A stretch of DNA of 64,000 nt from Microcoleus sp. FACHB-68 (GCF_014695715.1 NZ_JACJOT010000008.1:1240001-1304000), one strand, 5' to 3'; counted from the stretch's first letter, positions 36,207-44,792 are shown. A program made the numbers and translations. The notes: generated by a model from the sequence alone, not told the origin.

Positions 36207-36446
36207 TCAATCCACTACTTTAAGTAATCCCCGTTGCAGAGCATCAAATACCCGGTTGATATTGCTTTGATCTTGTTCGCTTAATGAATCTTTTGATAGC
36301 AGTGACGACATGAGCAGACGCTGGTCAATGCGGGAGATTTGGCGAAATGCCATAATCCGCTCAACAATTTTGTCTAATGAGATTTTAGGTAATGTGGCTT
36401 GAGCTTGCATTGTGTTTCTGGGAACTAAAGGTTGAACATCACTCAA
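36207..36446 (-). CDS. small conserved cyanobacterial protein of unknown function
   Basis: 79 residues (67 if the second Met, at 36410, is the start). The block 'LPKISLDKIVERIMAFRQISRIDQRLLMSSLLSKDSLSEQDQSNINRVFDALQRGLLKVVD' resembles a small conserved family I have seen in filamentous cyanobacteria; I know no function for it. It is helical, soluble, and ends exactly with the motif. Neither candidate start has a strong ribosome site. It is divergent from mtnP, with about 180 bp between them. Confidence 0.7.
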   Translation of the reverse strand: MSDVQPLVPRNTMQAQATLPKISLDKIVERIMAFRQISRIDQRLLMSSLLSKDSLSEQDQSNINRVFDALQRGLLKVVD

Positions 36447-36624
36447 TATTTATAAGTTTAAAGATTTCATAAAGATGTTAAGTGATTGCCGGCATATCAA
36501 GAATGTGACAATTCCTAATTGGTTAAGTGATACTTATCATTGACAAAGCCGGTCATCTCGCCGCAGTCCTTCTCATTTCCCGGTAAAATAGCTTGGCGAA
36601 ATAACAAGGCAGCAGGGAAAAATC

Positions 36625-37497
36625 ATGGCTCAAGCAAAGATTGGGATTATTGGTGGCAGCGGACTCTACAAGATGGACGCGCTCAAAGATGTTGAAGAAG
36701 TTCGTGTTGACACGCCCTTTGGCGCACCGTCCGATGCCTTGATTGTGGGAACCTTAGAAGGAACGCCAGTGGCTTTCCTCGCCCGTCACGGTCGGAATCA
36801 CACGTTCTTACCCTCAGAGTTGCCGTTCCGGGCAAATATCTACGCAATGAAGAGTCTGGGGGTTGAGTATGTAATCTCTGCATCCGCCGTTGGATCGCTT
36901 AAAGAAGAGGTAAAGCCGCTGGATATGGTTCTGCCGGATCAGTTTATTGATCGCACCAAGAACCGGATTTCTACGTTTTTCGGGGATGGCATTGTAGCGC
37001 ACATTGCTTTTGGTGATCCCGTCTGCGGCAAGCTGGCGAAAGTGCTGGCGGATGCAGTGGCAAGTTTAGAGTTGCCAGATGTGACGCTGCACCGAGGGGG
37101 TACTTATGTTTGTATGGAAGGGCCGGCATTTTCCACAAAGGCAGAATCCCATCTTTATCGCAGTTGGGGTGCCACAGTGATTGGCATGACGAATTTACCG
37201 GAAGCCAAGTTAGCGCGTGAAGCAGAAATGGCTTATGCAACTTTAGCTTTGGCAACAGATTACGATTGCTGGCACTCGGATCATGACAGTGTAACGGTAG
37301 ATATGGTGGTCGCGAATCTACAACGCAATGCCCTAAATGCTCAGAAAGTGATTCAAGAAACTGTGCGACGGTTAACTGAAAATCCGCCGCAATCCGATGC
37401 TCATTCAGCGTTAAAGTATGCGATTTTAACGCCGTTAGATAAGGTGTCACCGGCAGCCAAGGAAAAGTTGGGATTGCTCCTGCAGAAGTATTTATAA
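36625..37497 (+). CDS. mtnP: S-methyl-5'-thioadenosine phosphorylase
   Basis: 290-residue cytosolic enzyme that phosphorolyses methylthioadenosine to adenine and methylthioribose-1-phosphate in methionine salvage. '[14 protein letters not shown]' and '[42 protein letters not shown]' are visible. '[57 protein letters not shown]' is the purine-nucleoside-phosphorylase-II signature with an MTAP-type purine pocket. It starts at ATG 36625 behind GGGAAAA. It is full length. No other mtn gene is in the window. Confidence 0.93.
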   Translation: MAQAKIGIIGGSGLYKMDALKDVEEVRVDTPFGAPSDALIVGTLEGTPVAFLARHGRNHTFLPSELPFRANIYAMKSLGVEYVISASAVGSLKEEVKPLDMVLPDQFIDRTKNRISTFFGDGIVAHIAFGDPVCGKLAKVLADAVASLELPDVTLHRGGTYVCMEGPAFSTKAESHLYRSWGATVIGMTNLPEAKLAREAEMAYATLALATDYDCWHSDHDSVTVDMVVANLQRNALNAQKVIQETVRRLTENPPQSDAHSALKYAILTPLDKVSPAAKEKLGLLLQKYL

Positions 37498-37706
37498 GTA
37501 CAGGAAAATGAAGAGTAGGGAATGGGGCAAGGGGAAGAAATGCCTCATCCCTCTACTCACCTGCACTCAGCACTCCTCCTCAATAGTTTTGAGGAATTAA
37601 ACTGGAATTTTAATCAGCAGACAGCCGAATTTTTAGATTTGAGTCTATATAGGGTGTTTCTCTGTTTCACAGGTGATATTTGTAGATTTTTAAGCAAAAA
37701 ATAAAA

Positions 37707-37747
37707 GACACTCAGGTCAAACTTTTCTTTTAACCTCAGTGCCTTTT
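37707..37747. terminator. bidirectional hairpin between convergent mtnP and TPR gene
   Basis: GACACTCAGGT (37707-37717) pairs with ACCTCAGTGCC (37733-37743) with two mismatches. It is flanked by an A-run to the left and TTTT to the right, so it can terminate both strands. Confidence 0.7.
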
Positions 37748-37786
37748 AATAAAGTTGCCGGCATTAAAACTTCTCAGCAATTTCTT

Positions 37787-38779
37787 CTATCTAGCAATCA
37801 AATCTTCAAACCACTCATTATCCCGAATTCCATCAAAAGAAGGGTCAGTTTTAGCGATTTGCCTTTTATCGGGATTGAGGTTAACCGACTGCCTCAAATT
37901 TTCAATGGCCGAATCTATATTGCCCTGTAGCGCATAGCAGCGAGCTTTTTCATACCAAGCATCAGCATACTCAGAATTGATACGGAGGGCTTGGTTAAAT
38001 GACGCAATTGCGTCGTCGTAGCGTTCCACCCTTGTTAATGCAACCCCTTTACCACACCAAGATTCATAATCCTCTGAATTCGCCTGAATTGCCTTTTCGT
38101 AAACCTCAATTGCATCGTCATAGCGACCTTCCAGAAAAAGGGTATCGCCTTGCTTCACATAATGGTCGAAAACATCTTTGAGTAAATCCCCAGTTTTAGC
38201 TTGGGTGTTGAGTGACTCTTCAATGGAGTTGCGAGCATCTGAAATAACATTTTGAGTCGCCATTGCCATTGAAATCAACTCTTTTAATTGAGCCACATTT
38301 TCACCGCTCATAGCGGGCTGTGCCGGCGGCGGAGCAATTTCTCGTTTATTTTCGATGCCGGCACCCATTAGCCGCACCATCTCTCCTTTGACTTCCTTAC
38401 CGAGTTCGTCTTTCACCTCAGATTTAATCTGATTTGCCAAACTGCGTTTCAGCAGCCACAGGCTGAGAATGCCGGCAAGCGGAAACAGAATCAACAGAAA
38501 CAGCAAAATATTCAGCATAGAAGTTGTTAACCCAAACGTGCGGTTAACTTCTCGCTGGACATATCTTTGAATTCGCTCTTCTTCTCGTCGCTGTTGCAAC
38601 TCCTGCCTCTCCCGCGTCGAAAGCGGTGCAGCAGGCGCAGTTGTGGGTTTTGCCGGCGCAGCCGGTTTAGCAGCAGGAGGCTTGGCGGGTGGTGCTGCCG
38701 GCTGTGCGATAGCCGCAGCACTTCCCACAGATAACAGCAGGGTAGAAAGTACGAAAGCAACTTGATTGTTAATCTTCAT
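37787..38779 (-). CDS. membrane-anchored TPR protein
   Basis: 330 residues from ATG 38779; an upstream Met adds 8 residues without support. Order: signal peptide ending near 'GSAAAIAQ'; a Pro/Ala-rich linker; a charged coiled coil 'STRERQELQQRREEERIQRYV'; a transmembrane helix 'MLNILLFLLILFPLAGILSLWLL'; an acidic/basic helical region. Then come at least three TPR units: 'HYVKQGDTLFLEGRYDDAIEVYEKAIQANSEDYESW', 'CGKGVALTRVERYDDAIASFNQALRINSEYADAW' and 'YEKARCYALQGNIDSAIENLRQSVNLNPDKR'. The end is 'DPSFDGIRDNEWFEDLIAR'. A scaffold or assembly role is likely. A decayed paralogue lies directly upstream. Confidence 0.82.
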   Translation of the reverse strand: MKINNQVAFVLSTLLLSVGSAAAIAQPAAPPAKPPAAKPAAPAKPTTAPAAPLSTRERQELQQRREEERIQRYVQREVNRTFGLTTSMLNILLFLLILFPLAGILSLWLLKRSLANQIKSEVKDELGKEVKGEMVRLMGAGIENKREIAPPPAQPAMSGENVAQLKELISMAMATQNVISDARNSIEESLNTQAKTGDLLKDVFDHYVKQGDTLFLEGRYDDAIEVYEKAIQANSEDYESWCGKGVALTRVERYDDAIASFNQALRINSEYADAWYEKARCYALQGNIDSAIENLRQSVNLNPDKRQIAKTDPSFDGIRDNEWFEDLIAR

Positions 38780-38792
38780 GGATACTTGTAAC

Positions 38793-39360
38793 CTATGTAT
38801 CAATTAACTGCTTGAAAATCTCCCAATCTCGAATTGCATCAAAATTCGAGTCAGTTTTGGCTAGCTTCTTTATATTCGCCCAGATTAAGGCTGAGCGCCT
38901 GTTGTAGGTTTTCAACAGCCAGCTCAAGATAATCCTGCGATGCATAACAGCAAGCTTTGTTATACCAAATCTCAGGAGCATCAGGCTTAAGTTTCAGGAC
39001 GGCGTTATCAGTGGCGATGGCATCCTCATGCCGGCACCCTTGGGCAAACCCACTCCCCCGGTTACTCCAAGCTTGATAGTAATCTGATTTAAGTTGAATC
39101 GCTTTGTCATAGCAGGAGATCACTTTTGGCTGCCGGTGCAAATACGTCATCGCATTGCCGCGATTATTCCAGATTTCTGGGTCATCTGGTTTGAATTGAA
39201 CAGCTTTTTCATAACATTTCACTGCCTCTTCATATCGGTGCAATTTTTCCAGGGTTTTGCCGGTTGATTCCAAGCGCCGGCACAGTCTGGTTTTAGCTCT
39301 AGCGCCCGCTTATATGAGTGTATCGCCTCTTGCTGCCGGCTCAGTTGCACTACTGCCGGT
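38793..39360 (-). pseudogene. decayed TPR-protein paralogue
   Basis: Three frames must be joined to read it. 'AIHSYKRALELKPDCAGAWNQ' comes first (about 39340-39270). Next is 'LEKLHRYEEAVKCYEKAVQFKPDDPEIWNNRGNAM' through 'APEIWYNKACCYASQDYLELAVENLQQALSLNL' (39270-38880). Last is 'KKLAKTDSNFDAIRDWEIFKQLIDT' (to 38793). The ending matches the C-terminus of the intact TPR gene immediately downstream ('IAKTDPSFDGIRDNEWFEDLIAR'). It is therefore a tandem paralogue that has lost at least two frames, and its 5' part. Confidence 0.78.
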
Positions 39361-39631
39361 TGTACCTGCGGCGCGAGAACTGTTGCGGGATCTGTTAAAA
39401 ACGCATGAATACACAGTTTGGCTGGATGAGCCGGGTTTGCGGGTGCCAATGTGAACGGGATTTGAAGTTGGTGATTTTGGGTTTGCCGGCGAAACCTGTG
39501 GAGCTTGAGTTTTTGCCTATTTATCCTCAGGTTGACGGGATGCAGAGGCATTTCCGTGGTTTTACGGTGAAATTAAGGGTTAGGGAAGCGATACAGTGAC
39601 ACAAGGTTCAATATCAAAATAGCTATAAACA

Positions 39632-40639
39632 ATGACATCAAGCGAAACTCTTTGGAATCAGTTTACAACTTATGATAATTTCCTACTTGCATGGCAGCGA
39701 ACCGTGAATTGTACGAGCCGCATGATTCACGATGAGTTAGGCATGAAAACATTCGCATACAACCTTGAAGCTAACCTCAAAGATTTAATACGGCAAGTAC
39801 AAGCAAAAGATTTCCCTTATACACCTTTAGCAGATCATAAAGTTTATGTTCCCAAACCATCAGCGACATTAAGAACTCTGTCGCTGATGGCTGTAACAGA
39901 TGTCATTGTTTACCAGGCACTGGTTAATGTTATTGCTGATCAAGCTCACTCTTATCTTGTCACCCATGAAAATCAACATATTTTCGGCAATCTCTATGCG
40001 GGATATGGAAAACGTTGGATGCTCCGTCCCTGGAAACAACAATATAAAAACTTTGTCAAGTCAATTCAAAAGTTATATGATAACGGAAATTCATGGATTG
40101 CCTCAACAGATATCGTGTCTTTTTATGACACTATAGACCATGAGCGTCTCTTGTATCTTATACGCCAATACTGTGGTGAAGATAACCAGTTTGAAAACTT
40201 ATTTCGCAAATGCCTTTCACAATGGTCGGCACACAAAGCACAGGTTAAAATGAGCCGTGGAATTCCTCAAGGTAGCAATGCCTCTGATTTTTTAGCGAAT
40301 TTATTTTTATATGATATCGACAAAAAAATGATTTTGCATAGCTATCATTATGTGCGATATGTAGATGATATCCGTATTCTGGGTATAGATAAGCGAACTG
40401 TCCAGCGAGGGCTTATCCTCTTTGATCTAGAACTCAAACATGCTGGACTTGTAGATCAGGTAACAAAGACCAGTATTCATGAAATTAAAGATATTGAGCG
40501 GGAAATTACACGCTTGCGTTTCGTTATCACAGACCCCACAGGAAAAGGCGAGTATACGCTGATCGAGGTGCCCTCTCCTCCCAAAAGTGAACAGGCTGAA
40601 TTAGCGGCTGACTATGTATGTAAACAAACCACCTACTGA
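39632..40639 (+). CDS. reverse transcriptase of the unknown-group/Abi-like (defence) type
   Basis: 335-residue RNA-directed DNA polymerase. Fingers/palm motifs in order: 'KVYVPKPSATLRTLSLMAVTDVIVYQAL' (70-97); motif A 'STDIVSFYDTIDH' with Asp160; 'RGIPQGSNASDFLANLFL' (209-226); and the catalytic YVDD at 243-246. There is no group II intron maturase or HNH domain, and no diversity-generating-type IGQ signature. The QG-x-x-AS-x-x-LAN form recalls the UG/Abi reverse transcriptases of anti-phage DRT systems. The ATG at 39632 has a weak ribosome site. The stop overlaps the next gene by 26 bp in another frame. The gene is AT-rich and free of GCCGGC. Confidence 0.88.
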   Translation: MTSSETLWNQFTTYDNFLLAWQRTVNCTSRMIHDELGMKTFAYNLEANLKDLIRQVQAKDFPYTPLADHKVYVPKPSATLRTLSLMAVTDVIVYQALVNVIADQAHSYLVTHENQHIFGNLYAGYGKRWMLRPWKQQYKNFVKSIQKLYDNGNSWIASTDIVSFYDTIDHERLLYLIRQYCGEDNQFENLFRKCLSQWSAHKAQVKMSRGIPQGSNASDFLANLFLYDIDKKMILHSYHYVRYVDDIRILGIDKRTVQRGLILFDLELKHAGLVDQVTKTSIHEIKDIEREITRLRFVITDPTGKGEYTLIEVPSPPKSEQAELAADYVCKQTTY

Positions 40640-42020
40640 AAATACAAATTCTCAAATCGGCTTATCGGCTAATAAGGAAAATTTGAAATTAAATTTATCG
40701 ACTAATAAGGGAAATTTGGAATTCAATATTAATGACCTTGAGAAAAATGAAGAAATAGGAATGTATTCCTCAAATGATAATCTTGATATTGATAAAAATA
40801 CCTCTAGAAACCTGCAGAAGCAATTACGTGAAAAATTTTTAGAAGCATTTGCTCTTCTAGATAATCGAGATAGAGGAAAAGAGGCTGAGTCAAACATTAC
40901 ATTTTGCCTATACCGAATAAAACCGCATGAATCGATACGCGAACCATTACTTACTTTGCTTTCCAGGCTACCTTGGCGTTCTGAAGCTGTATGTTCATGT
41001 TTGGGGCGCTTCAGAAATGATTCAGCAGTGGTTTTAGGACTAAAAAATTTTATTAAGGAACATGATGTATATTCTTGGCATCGTGCCAATTCACTAGAAG
41101 CACTGTATCAGGTAAGTGGAGCTAAAAATGTTGCCTTCATCTGTCGAGATTGGCTAGCTGACATTCAACTTGACTGGCATGCAAGAATGATAGCTACCAG
41201 GATATTGGCAAAGCTTCCAGGTCAACATGCTTATTTTATGGAGTGCTTGCAACGTGAACAGCATACTAGCGACAACGATCCAGAAGCAACAGCACTTCTA
41301 CGACAGGAATTAGCTTACGGTGCTTTTCAAGAAATTGAATCATACCATAAGCAGTTGGCAATATTTCGCTTAATTTGTAAAGATAAAAGCCCGGTTCTTC
41401 ACAGATTAGCTGTTTATCTTGTCCAAGAATTAAAATGTAAAGTTACTTGGGATGATTTAAAGCCATACTATCAAGGTATGAGTAACTTGTCAGATTTAGT
41501 TAGGGATTTAGGTCTATCACAAGACGCACCGAAACACTGCTTTATATTCCAAACAATTTCAAATATGTACGGAGTTTCCCTATCACAAAGCGATCTTCGT
41601 TTATTTTATGGTATGCATTATGACAGAGCAGTTGATAAATTGCGTGAATCTGTGAGCAACTACCATCAATCTCCTAGTGAGTATATTAGAACTTTCCATC
41701 AATTCGCACACCTCACTCTTATTGCCTTCTATGAATATGTTTTTCCGTCAGAATCAGGATTACATGACGGTTATGCAGCTCTTACTGACCGAAAAGTTCT
41801 AACACATACTCTTCCTAATGGCTTGGATACTTGGAAAGAACTTGGCTCTATGCGGAACCGTGTCGATCATCCAGTAGATAAAAAGACTAAATCTCACTCA
41901 AAAAAGATTACTGTTGAAGAGGCTGAATTTCTTCTCAAAAGACTCGAAGTGGCTCTTCAAGAAATCTTTAGTTTTTGGTTGAATTCATCATCAATCACTA
42001 CTACTGTATCCATACCATAA
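40614..42020 (+). CDS. RT-partner helical protein with HEPN-like R-x4-H motif
   Basis: 468-residue, almost all-helical protein that I do not recognise as a named family. Residues 1-65 are polar, with two imperfect repeats (LSANKENLKLN and LSTNKGNLEFN). Residues about 65-330 look like HEAT/alpha-repeat helices, for example 'EPLLTLLSRLPWRSEAVCSCLGRF' and 'AVVLGLKNFIKEHDVYSWHRANSLEALYQV'. The C-terminal about 120 residues contain RNRVDH (414-419), which fits the R-x4-H motif of HEPN ribonuclease-like domains, with 'ITVEEAEFLLKRLEVALQEIFSFW' after it. The start overlaps the reverse transcriptase by 26 bp, so translation is coupled, or the two were once one polypeptide. AT-rich. Confidence 0.72.
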   Translation: MYVNKPPTENTNSQIGLSANKENLKLNLSTNKGNLEFNINDLEKNEEIGMYSSNDNLDIDKNTSRNLQKQLREKFLEAFALLDNRDRGKEAESNITFCLYRIKPHESIREPLLTLLSRLPWRSEAVCSCLGRFRNDSAVVLGLKNFIKEHDVYSWHRANSLEALYQVSGAKNVAFICRDWLADIQLDWHARMIATRILAKLPGQHAYFMECLQREQHTSDNDPEATALLRQELAYGAFQEIESYHKQLAIFRLICKDKSPVLHRLAVYLVQELKCKVTWDDLKPYYQGMSNLSDLVRDLGLSQDAPKHCFIFQTISNMYGVSLSQSDLRLFYGMHYDRAVDKLRESVSNYHQSPSEYIRTFHQFAHLTLIAFYEYVFPSESGLHDGYAALTDRKVLTHTLPNGLDTWKELGSMRNRVDHPVDKKTKSHSKKITVEEAEFLLKRLEVALQEIFSFWLNSSSITTTVSIP

Positions 42021-42111
42021 TACTGCATAAAAAACTAGCTTAAATTATATCTCTTTGATTTTAATATTAATTGCTGTCTCAGTTAAATAAGCTAACCAGA
42101 GTAAAAAATTG

Positions 42112-42456
42112 ATGTCGGATGAGCTACCTATCGATCCATTTTTAGCCCAGCTATGTGAAGGATACACCGAGGCAGAAGTTGGCGAAATAAAGCAGTACAT
42201 GGCTGAATGGGATGCCTCTACCTATATCAGTGTAGCTCAAAGTATTTTAGACCATGCTTCAAGAAAAGAGTTAGAGCCATTGAGATATCTGCGAAAAGCT
42301 CATAACTTCAACAAGAAAGGAGCAGTACGGGTTCCAAAAACTGGATATCGTCGTGATGGTTCCGCAGTCTATCGCAAAGGAAATGAATATTTGATTGTAC
42401 GACCCGACCGATTTGGTGTTGAAAAAATAGTCACTTATGGAGTTAATGATGACTGA
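42112..42456 (+). CDS. small unknown protein, first of an overlapping pair
   Basis: 114 residues from ATG 42112 (a TTG three bases earlier is in frame). The N-terminal half is helical and acidic. The C-terminal half is compact and basic: 'YLRKAHNFNKKGAVRVPKTGYRRDGSAVYRKGNEYLIVRPDRFGVEKIVTYGVNDD', with His, Asn, Arg and Lys residues that could form a nuclease-like active site. I do not recognise a family. It overlaps the next gene by 20 bp and lies 91 bp after the reverse-transcriptase partner. The overlap and the basic/acidic pairing suggest a toxin-antitoxin or toxin-immunity pair; this is inference. Confidence 0.65.
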   Translation: MSDELPIDPFLAQLCEGYTEAEVGEIKQYMAEWDASTYISVAQSILDHASRKELEPLRYLRKAHNFNKKGAVRVPKTGYRRDGSAVYRKGNEYLIVRPDRFGVEKIVTYGVNDD

Positions 42457-42865
42457 AGCAACGCACCTAACTCAAAACACTGAAGTTACAAAAAATTACA
42501 TTGATCATTTGTTACAACAGTTAACCGTCGATTATCAAAATACTAAACAAGAGCGAAAAGAAATTGCTTCTCTATCTCTAACTGCTGAGGACGAATTTAC
42601 TATTTTAGAGGAAATCGAACTGCTAACGTCAGATATTCGAGGCTATGCTAGCCAAATTCAGGCAAGAGGTTGGATTGAAAATGAACAGGAGGCAATTGAT
42701 CGATTGCAAACGATGCAAGTCTTTGATGTTCCTGCAATCACTCAGTTTTACTTCACAACCGATGGAGAGTACAGGCAAATGAAAGCGTATATTCGGATGC
42801 TGGATTACTTGCGCTTGCTGATTCTTGAATATCTGCGCTGCTACCAACATTCACAACAAGAATAA
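42437..42865 (+). CDS. small helical unknown protein, second of an overlapping pair
   Basis: 142 residues (138 if the third or fourth Met is used, at 42446/42449). It is all-helical, with heptads in 'VTKNYIDHLLQQLTVDYQNTKQERKEIASL' and 'DEYRQ'-like 'GEYRQMKAYIRMLDYLRLLILEYLRCYQH'. It is acidic overall, with no membrane segment and no recognised family. Its start overlaps the preceding gene by 20 bp. It is therefore translationally coupled and a plausible antitoxin/immunity partner. It is also AT-rich and GCCGGC-free, like the upstream reverse-transcriptase genes. Confidence 0.65.
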   Translation: MELMMTEATHLTQNTEVTKNYIDHLLQQLTVDYQNTKQERKEIASLSLTAEDEFTILEEIELLTSDIRGYASQIQARGWIENEQEAIDRLQTMQVFDVPAITQFYFTTDGEYRQMKAYIRMLDYLRLLILEYLRCYQHSQQE

Positions 42866-43023
42866 GGACTCAACGCCAGAATTTACCGGCTAGACGTTGC
42901 TGTGCGCTTCCACGTTGCTAACGACATCACCGGCAACGAAAAAGCCTTGACTTAAGAGACATCCTCAGAACTCATTGCCTTTCAAGAGGTGATATTCACT
43001 AACCTTTAGGGGAAGGTGAGACT

Positions 43024-43179
43024 ATGACTAATTCTACAAATGCCGATGTCTGTCGCTTTCTAGAGCAGTTCTTCGACACCGGCAATCAATTCGAGCGGGG
43101 AAAATTAAACGCACTGAAGCCAGTCTCGCCAAAATTTGTCCTTGATGCGGAGATTACGCTAATTCTGCAAAAGGTCTAG
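43024..43179 (+). CDS. possible 51-residue protein
   Basis: The ATG at 43024 is preceded by a strong AGGGGAAGGTGAG ribosome site. The frame runs 51 codons to TAG at 43177. The sequence starts MTNSTNADVCRFLEQFF and ends LDAEITLILQKV, with no family I know. The good ribosome site is the main support. The gene converges on pyrE. Confidence 0.45.
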   Translation: MTNSTNADVCRFLEQFFDTGNQFERGKLNALKPVSPKFVLDAEITLILQKV

Positions 43180-43206
43180 TGCTTCAGCGTTTAACTTCAG
43201 TCAAAT

Positions 43207-43800
43207 TTAAGCTTGCAGTTGCTTCCACCGGCTCTGAATTGCCTCAATGGTAAACACGGCTTCAAATTTTAATCCCGCTTGCTCATATAGTTCCGCACCG
43301 CCTTGCTGCCGGTCTATTAACGAAATGACGGAATCAACATTATAACCGGCATCCCGCAGTCGCTCAACGGCTTTCATCGCCGATGCGCCGGTTGTCACAA
43401 CATCTTCCAAAACGACGACTTTCGCCCCCTCTGGCAAAGCCGGCCCTTCAATGTAAGCTTTTGTCCCATGTCCCTTCGCTTCTTTCCGGATAATTAGGGC
43501 TGGGATAGGCCGGCTTTCATAGGCAGAAACCACACTCACTGCCGTTACAATCGGATCGGCCCCCAACGTCAAACCGGCGACTGCTTGCGTATCTGCCGGC
43601 AGCATAGACAGCAGTAAACGACCCGTCGCCAATGCACCTTCGGCGTGCAGCGTCACGAGCTTACCATTGATGTAATAAGAGCTAGGCTGCCCCGAAGAAA
43701 GGACAAAGTCTCCTTCTTGATAAGCCAGCTCACAGAATAAATCCAAAAGTTGCTGGCGCAGCGTTGTTAAATCGGCAGTAGCCACGCAAAGATCGCTCAT
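43207..43800 (-). CDS. pyrE: orotate phosphoribosyltransferase
   Basis: 197-residue enzyme of de novo pyrimidine synthesis that joins orotate to PRPP to give OMP. The PRPP-binding motif is 'VVVLEDVVTTGAS' at 128-140. 'YYINGKLVTLHAEG', 'VAGLTLGADPIVTAVS' and the flexible catalytic loop 'IRKEAKGHGTKAYIEGP' are present. Full length, cytosolic, start ATG 43800. It is transcribed opposite to its neighbours and is not in a pyr operon, as is usual in cyanobacteria. Confidence 0.94.
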   Translation of the reverse strand: MSDLCVATADLTTLRQQLLDLFCELAYQEGDFVLSSGQPSSYYINGKLVTLHAEGALATGRLLLSMLPADTQAVAGLTLGADPIVTAVSVVSAYESRPIPALIIRKEAKGHGTKAYIEGPALPEGAKVVVLEDVVTTGASAMKAVERLRDAGYNVDSVISLIDRQQGGAELYEQAGLKFEAVFTIEAIQSRWKQLQA

Positions 43801-43886
43801 TAATAACCCACAACATTAAGTATTCAGCCATTTTGCCATGAGATGAGTTTAATATTGAGGAGTGAGAAAAATTAAGGAGGAGTGTT

Positions 43887-44336
43887 ATGGGCGTGCGGCT
43901 GCAAAATTGGATAGGGCTGTTGGCGACAATCTCTTCGCTGAGTGTTGCGGGTGCGATCATCACTGAAGCAACGCCCTCAAATGCCCAGCAAAGAGGACAG
44001 ACGACTGTTCAAGAAGCATTCCAACGGACTTTTTATGATAATGATAAACCCTTTTTTCAAAATCGCGGCATCGGGCGTCAAATAGACTTTCTATTTGGGC
44101 AAGGTACGCTGTATAAAAACTCTTTTCTGGAAAACGAAATGAACCGCGATGGCAGAGAGGTTCACAATCTATATTTAGATGTGTTGAACCAGCAGGTGTC
44201 TAGCGATCCAATTATTCGCACACCAGATTTGCCGAACCCCTACAACAGTTCTATTTTTTCCCAGCCACCGGCACCGGCTTTTAATAACCGCATACCGGGT
44301 AGTGAGTTGATTTTTGAAAGTATTCCCCTGCGGTAA
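43887..44336 (+). CDS. exported protein of unknown function
   Basis: 149 residues. The ATG at 43887 has an excellent AAGGAGGAG ribosome site. The signal peptide spans about 1-33 with a likely cleavage after 'TPSNA'. The mature part is polar and aromatic ('TVQEAFQRTFYDNDKPFFQNRGIGRQIDFLFGQGTLYKNSFLENEMNRDG') and has no cysteine or membrane helix. I recognise no family. It is probably periplasmic. Divergent from pyrE. Confidence 0.65.
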   Translation: MGVRLQNWIGLLATISSLSVAGAIITEATPSNAQQRGQTTVQEAFQRTFYDNDKPFFQNRGIGRQIDFLFGQGTLYKNSFLENEMNRDGREVHNLYLDVLNQQVSSDPIIRTPDLPNPYNSSIFSQPPAPAFNNRIPGSELIFESIPLR

Positions 44337-44459
44337 AGTCAAGTTTTGGCAAAGCGCAATTTCTCGCCGGCAGATGATTAACTTTTTATAACAAAAGCTG
44401 TCGGCGGGAGATTTTCCAAAGCTAAATTGAGGAGATAAAAATAATCCCCTACGAAAAGT

Positions 44460-44783
44460 ATGAGTGAATCTGGCTTTGGAAGTGGAGAGTTTCACAGTGT
44501 TCCGGGTGATGGACACCAGGAACCGCTCATTCCGTCAGAAGCATTTTATATCCCGCAAGAAATTCAGCCGGTTTTAAACCGATCCGCTTGCGAACCCAAT
44601 CAAATTGTTCATCTAAAACAGTATTGTTTTACCCCAAATCAGGTGTTTCCGCCTGGAGAATACCACGCTTATCAGTTACCAGATGTGGCATTTGGTATGG
44701 GAATGGTGATTCCACCCACCAAACCGATTCTCAAAATTGATAAACGAGAAAGAATTGAGAAAGTCATTGATAACGAGCCTTAA
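44460..44783 (+). CDS. hypothetical protein preceding bioF
   Basis: 107-residue soluble protein starting at ATG 44460 and ending 9 bp before the bioF start, so co-transcription is likely. The sequence is Pro-rich with no signal peptide ('EAFYIPQEIQPVLNRSACEPNQIVHLKQYCFTPNQVFPPGEYHAYQLPDVAFGMGMVIPPTKP'). I recognise no family, and no link with biotin is visible beyond position. Confidence 0.6.
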   Translation: MSESGFGSGEFHSVPGDGHQEPLIPSEAFYIPQEIQPVLNRSACEPNQIVHLKQYCFTPNQVFPPGEYHAYQLPDVAFGMGMVIPPTKPILKIDKRERIEKVIDNEP

Positions 44784-44792
44784 ATTGCAAGC

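Noticed and set aside
37522-37704. 60-codon plus-strand frame after mtnP
   Set aside because: Begins in low-complexity sequence just after the mtnP stop and runs into the hairpin region; no protein signature.
39361-39631. Region upstream of the reverse transcriptase as a retron-type msr/msd RNA or as a short gene (frame ending 'GFTVKLRVREAIQ')
   Set aside because: It still contains GCCGGC and partly coding-like frames, and I could not see the paired inverted repeats of a retron RNA. Possibly a gene remnant; not callable by eye.
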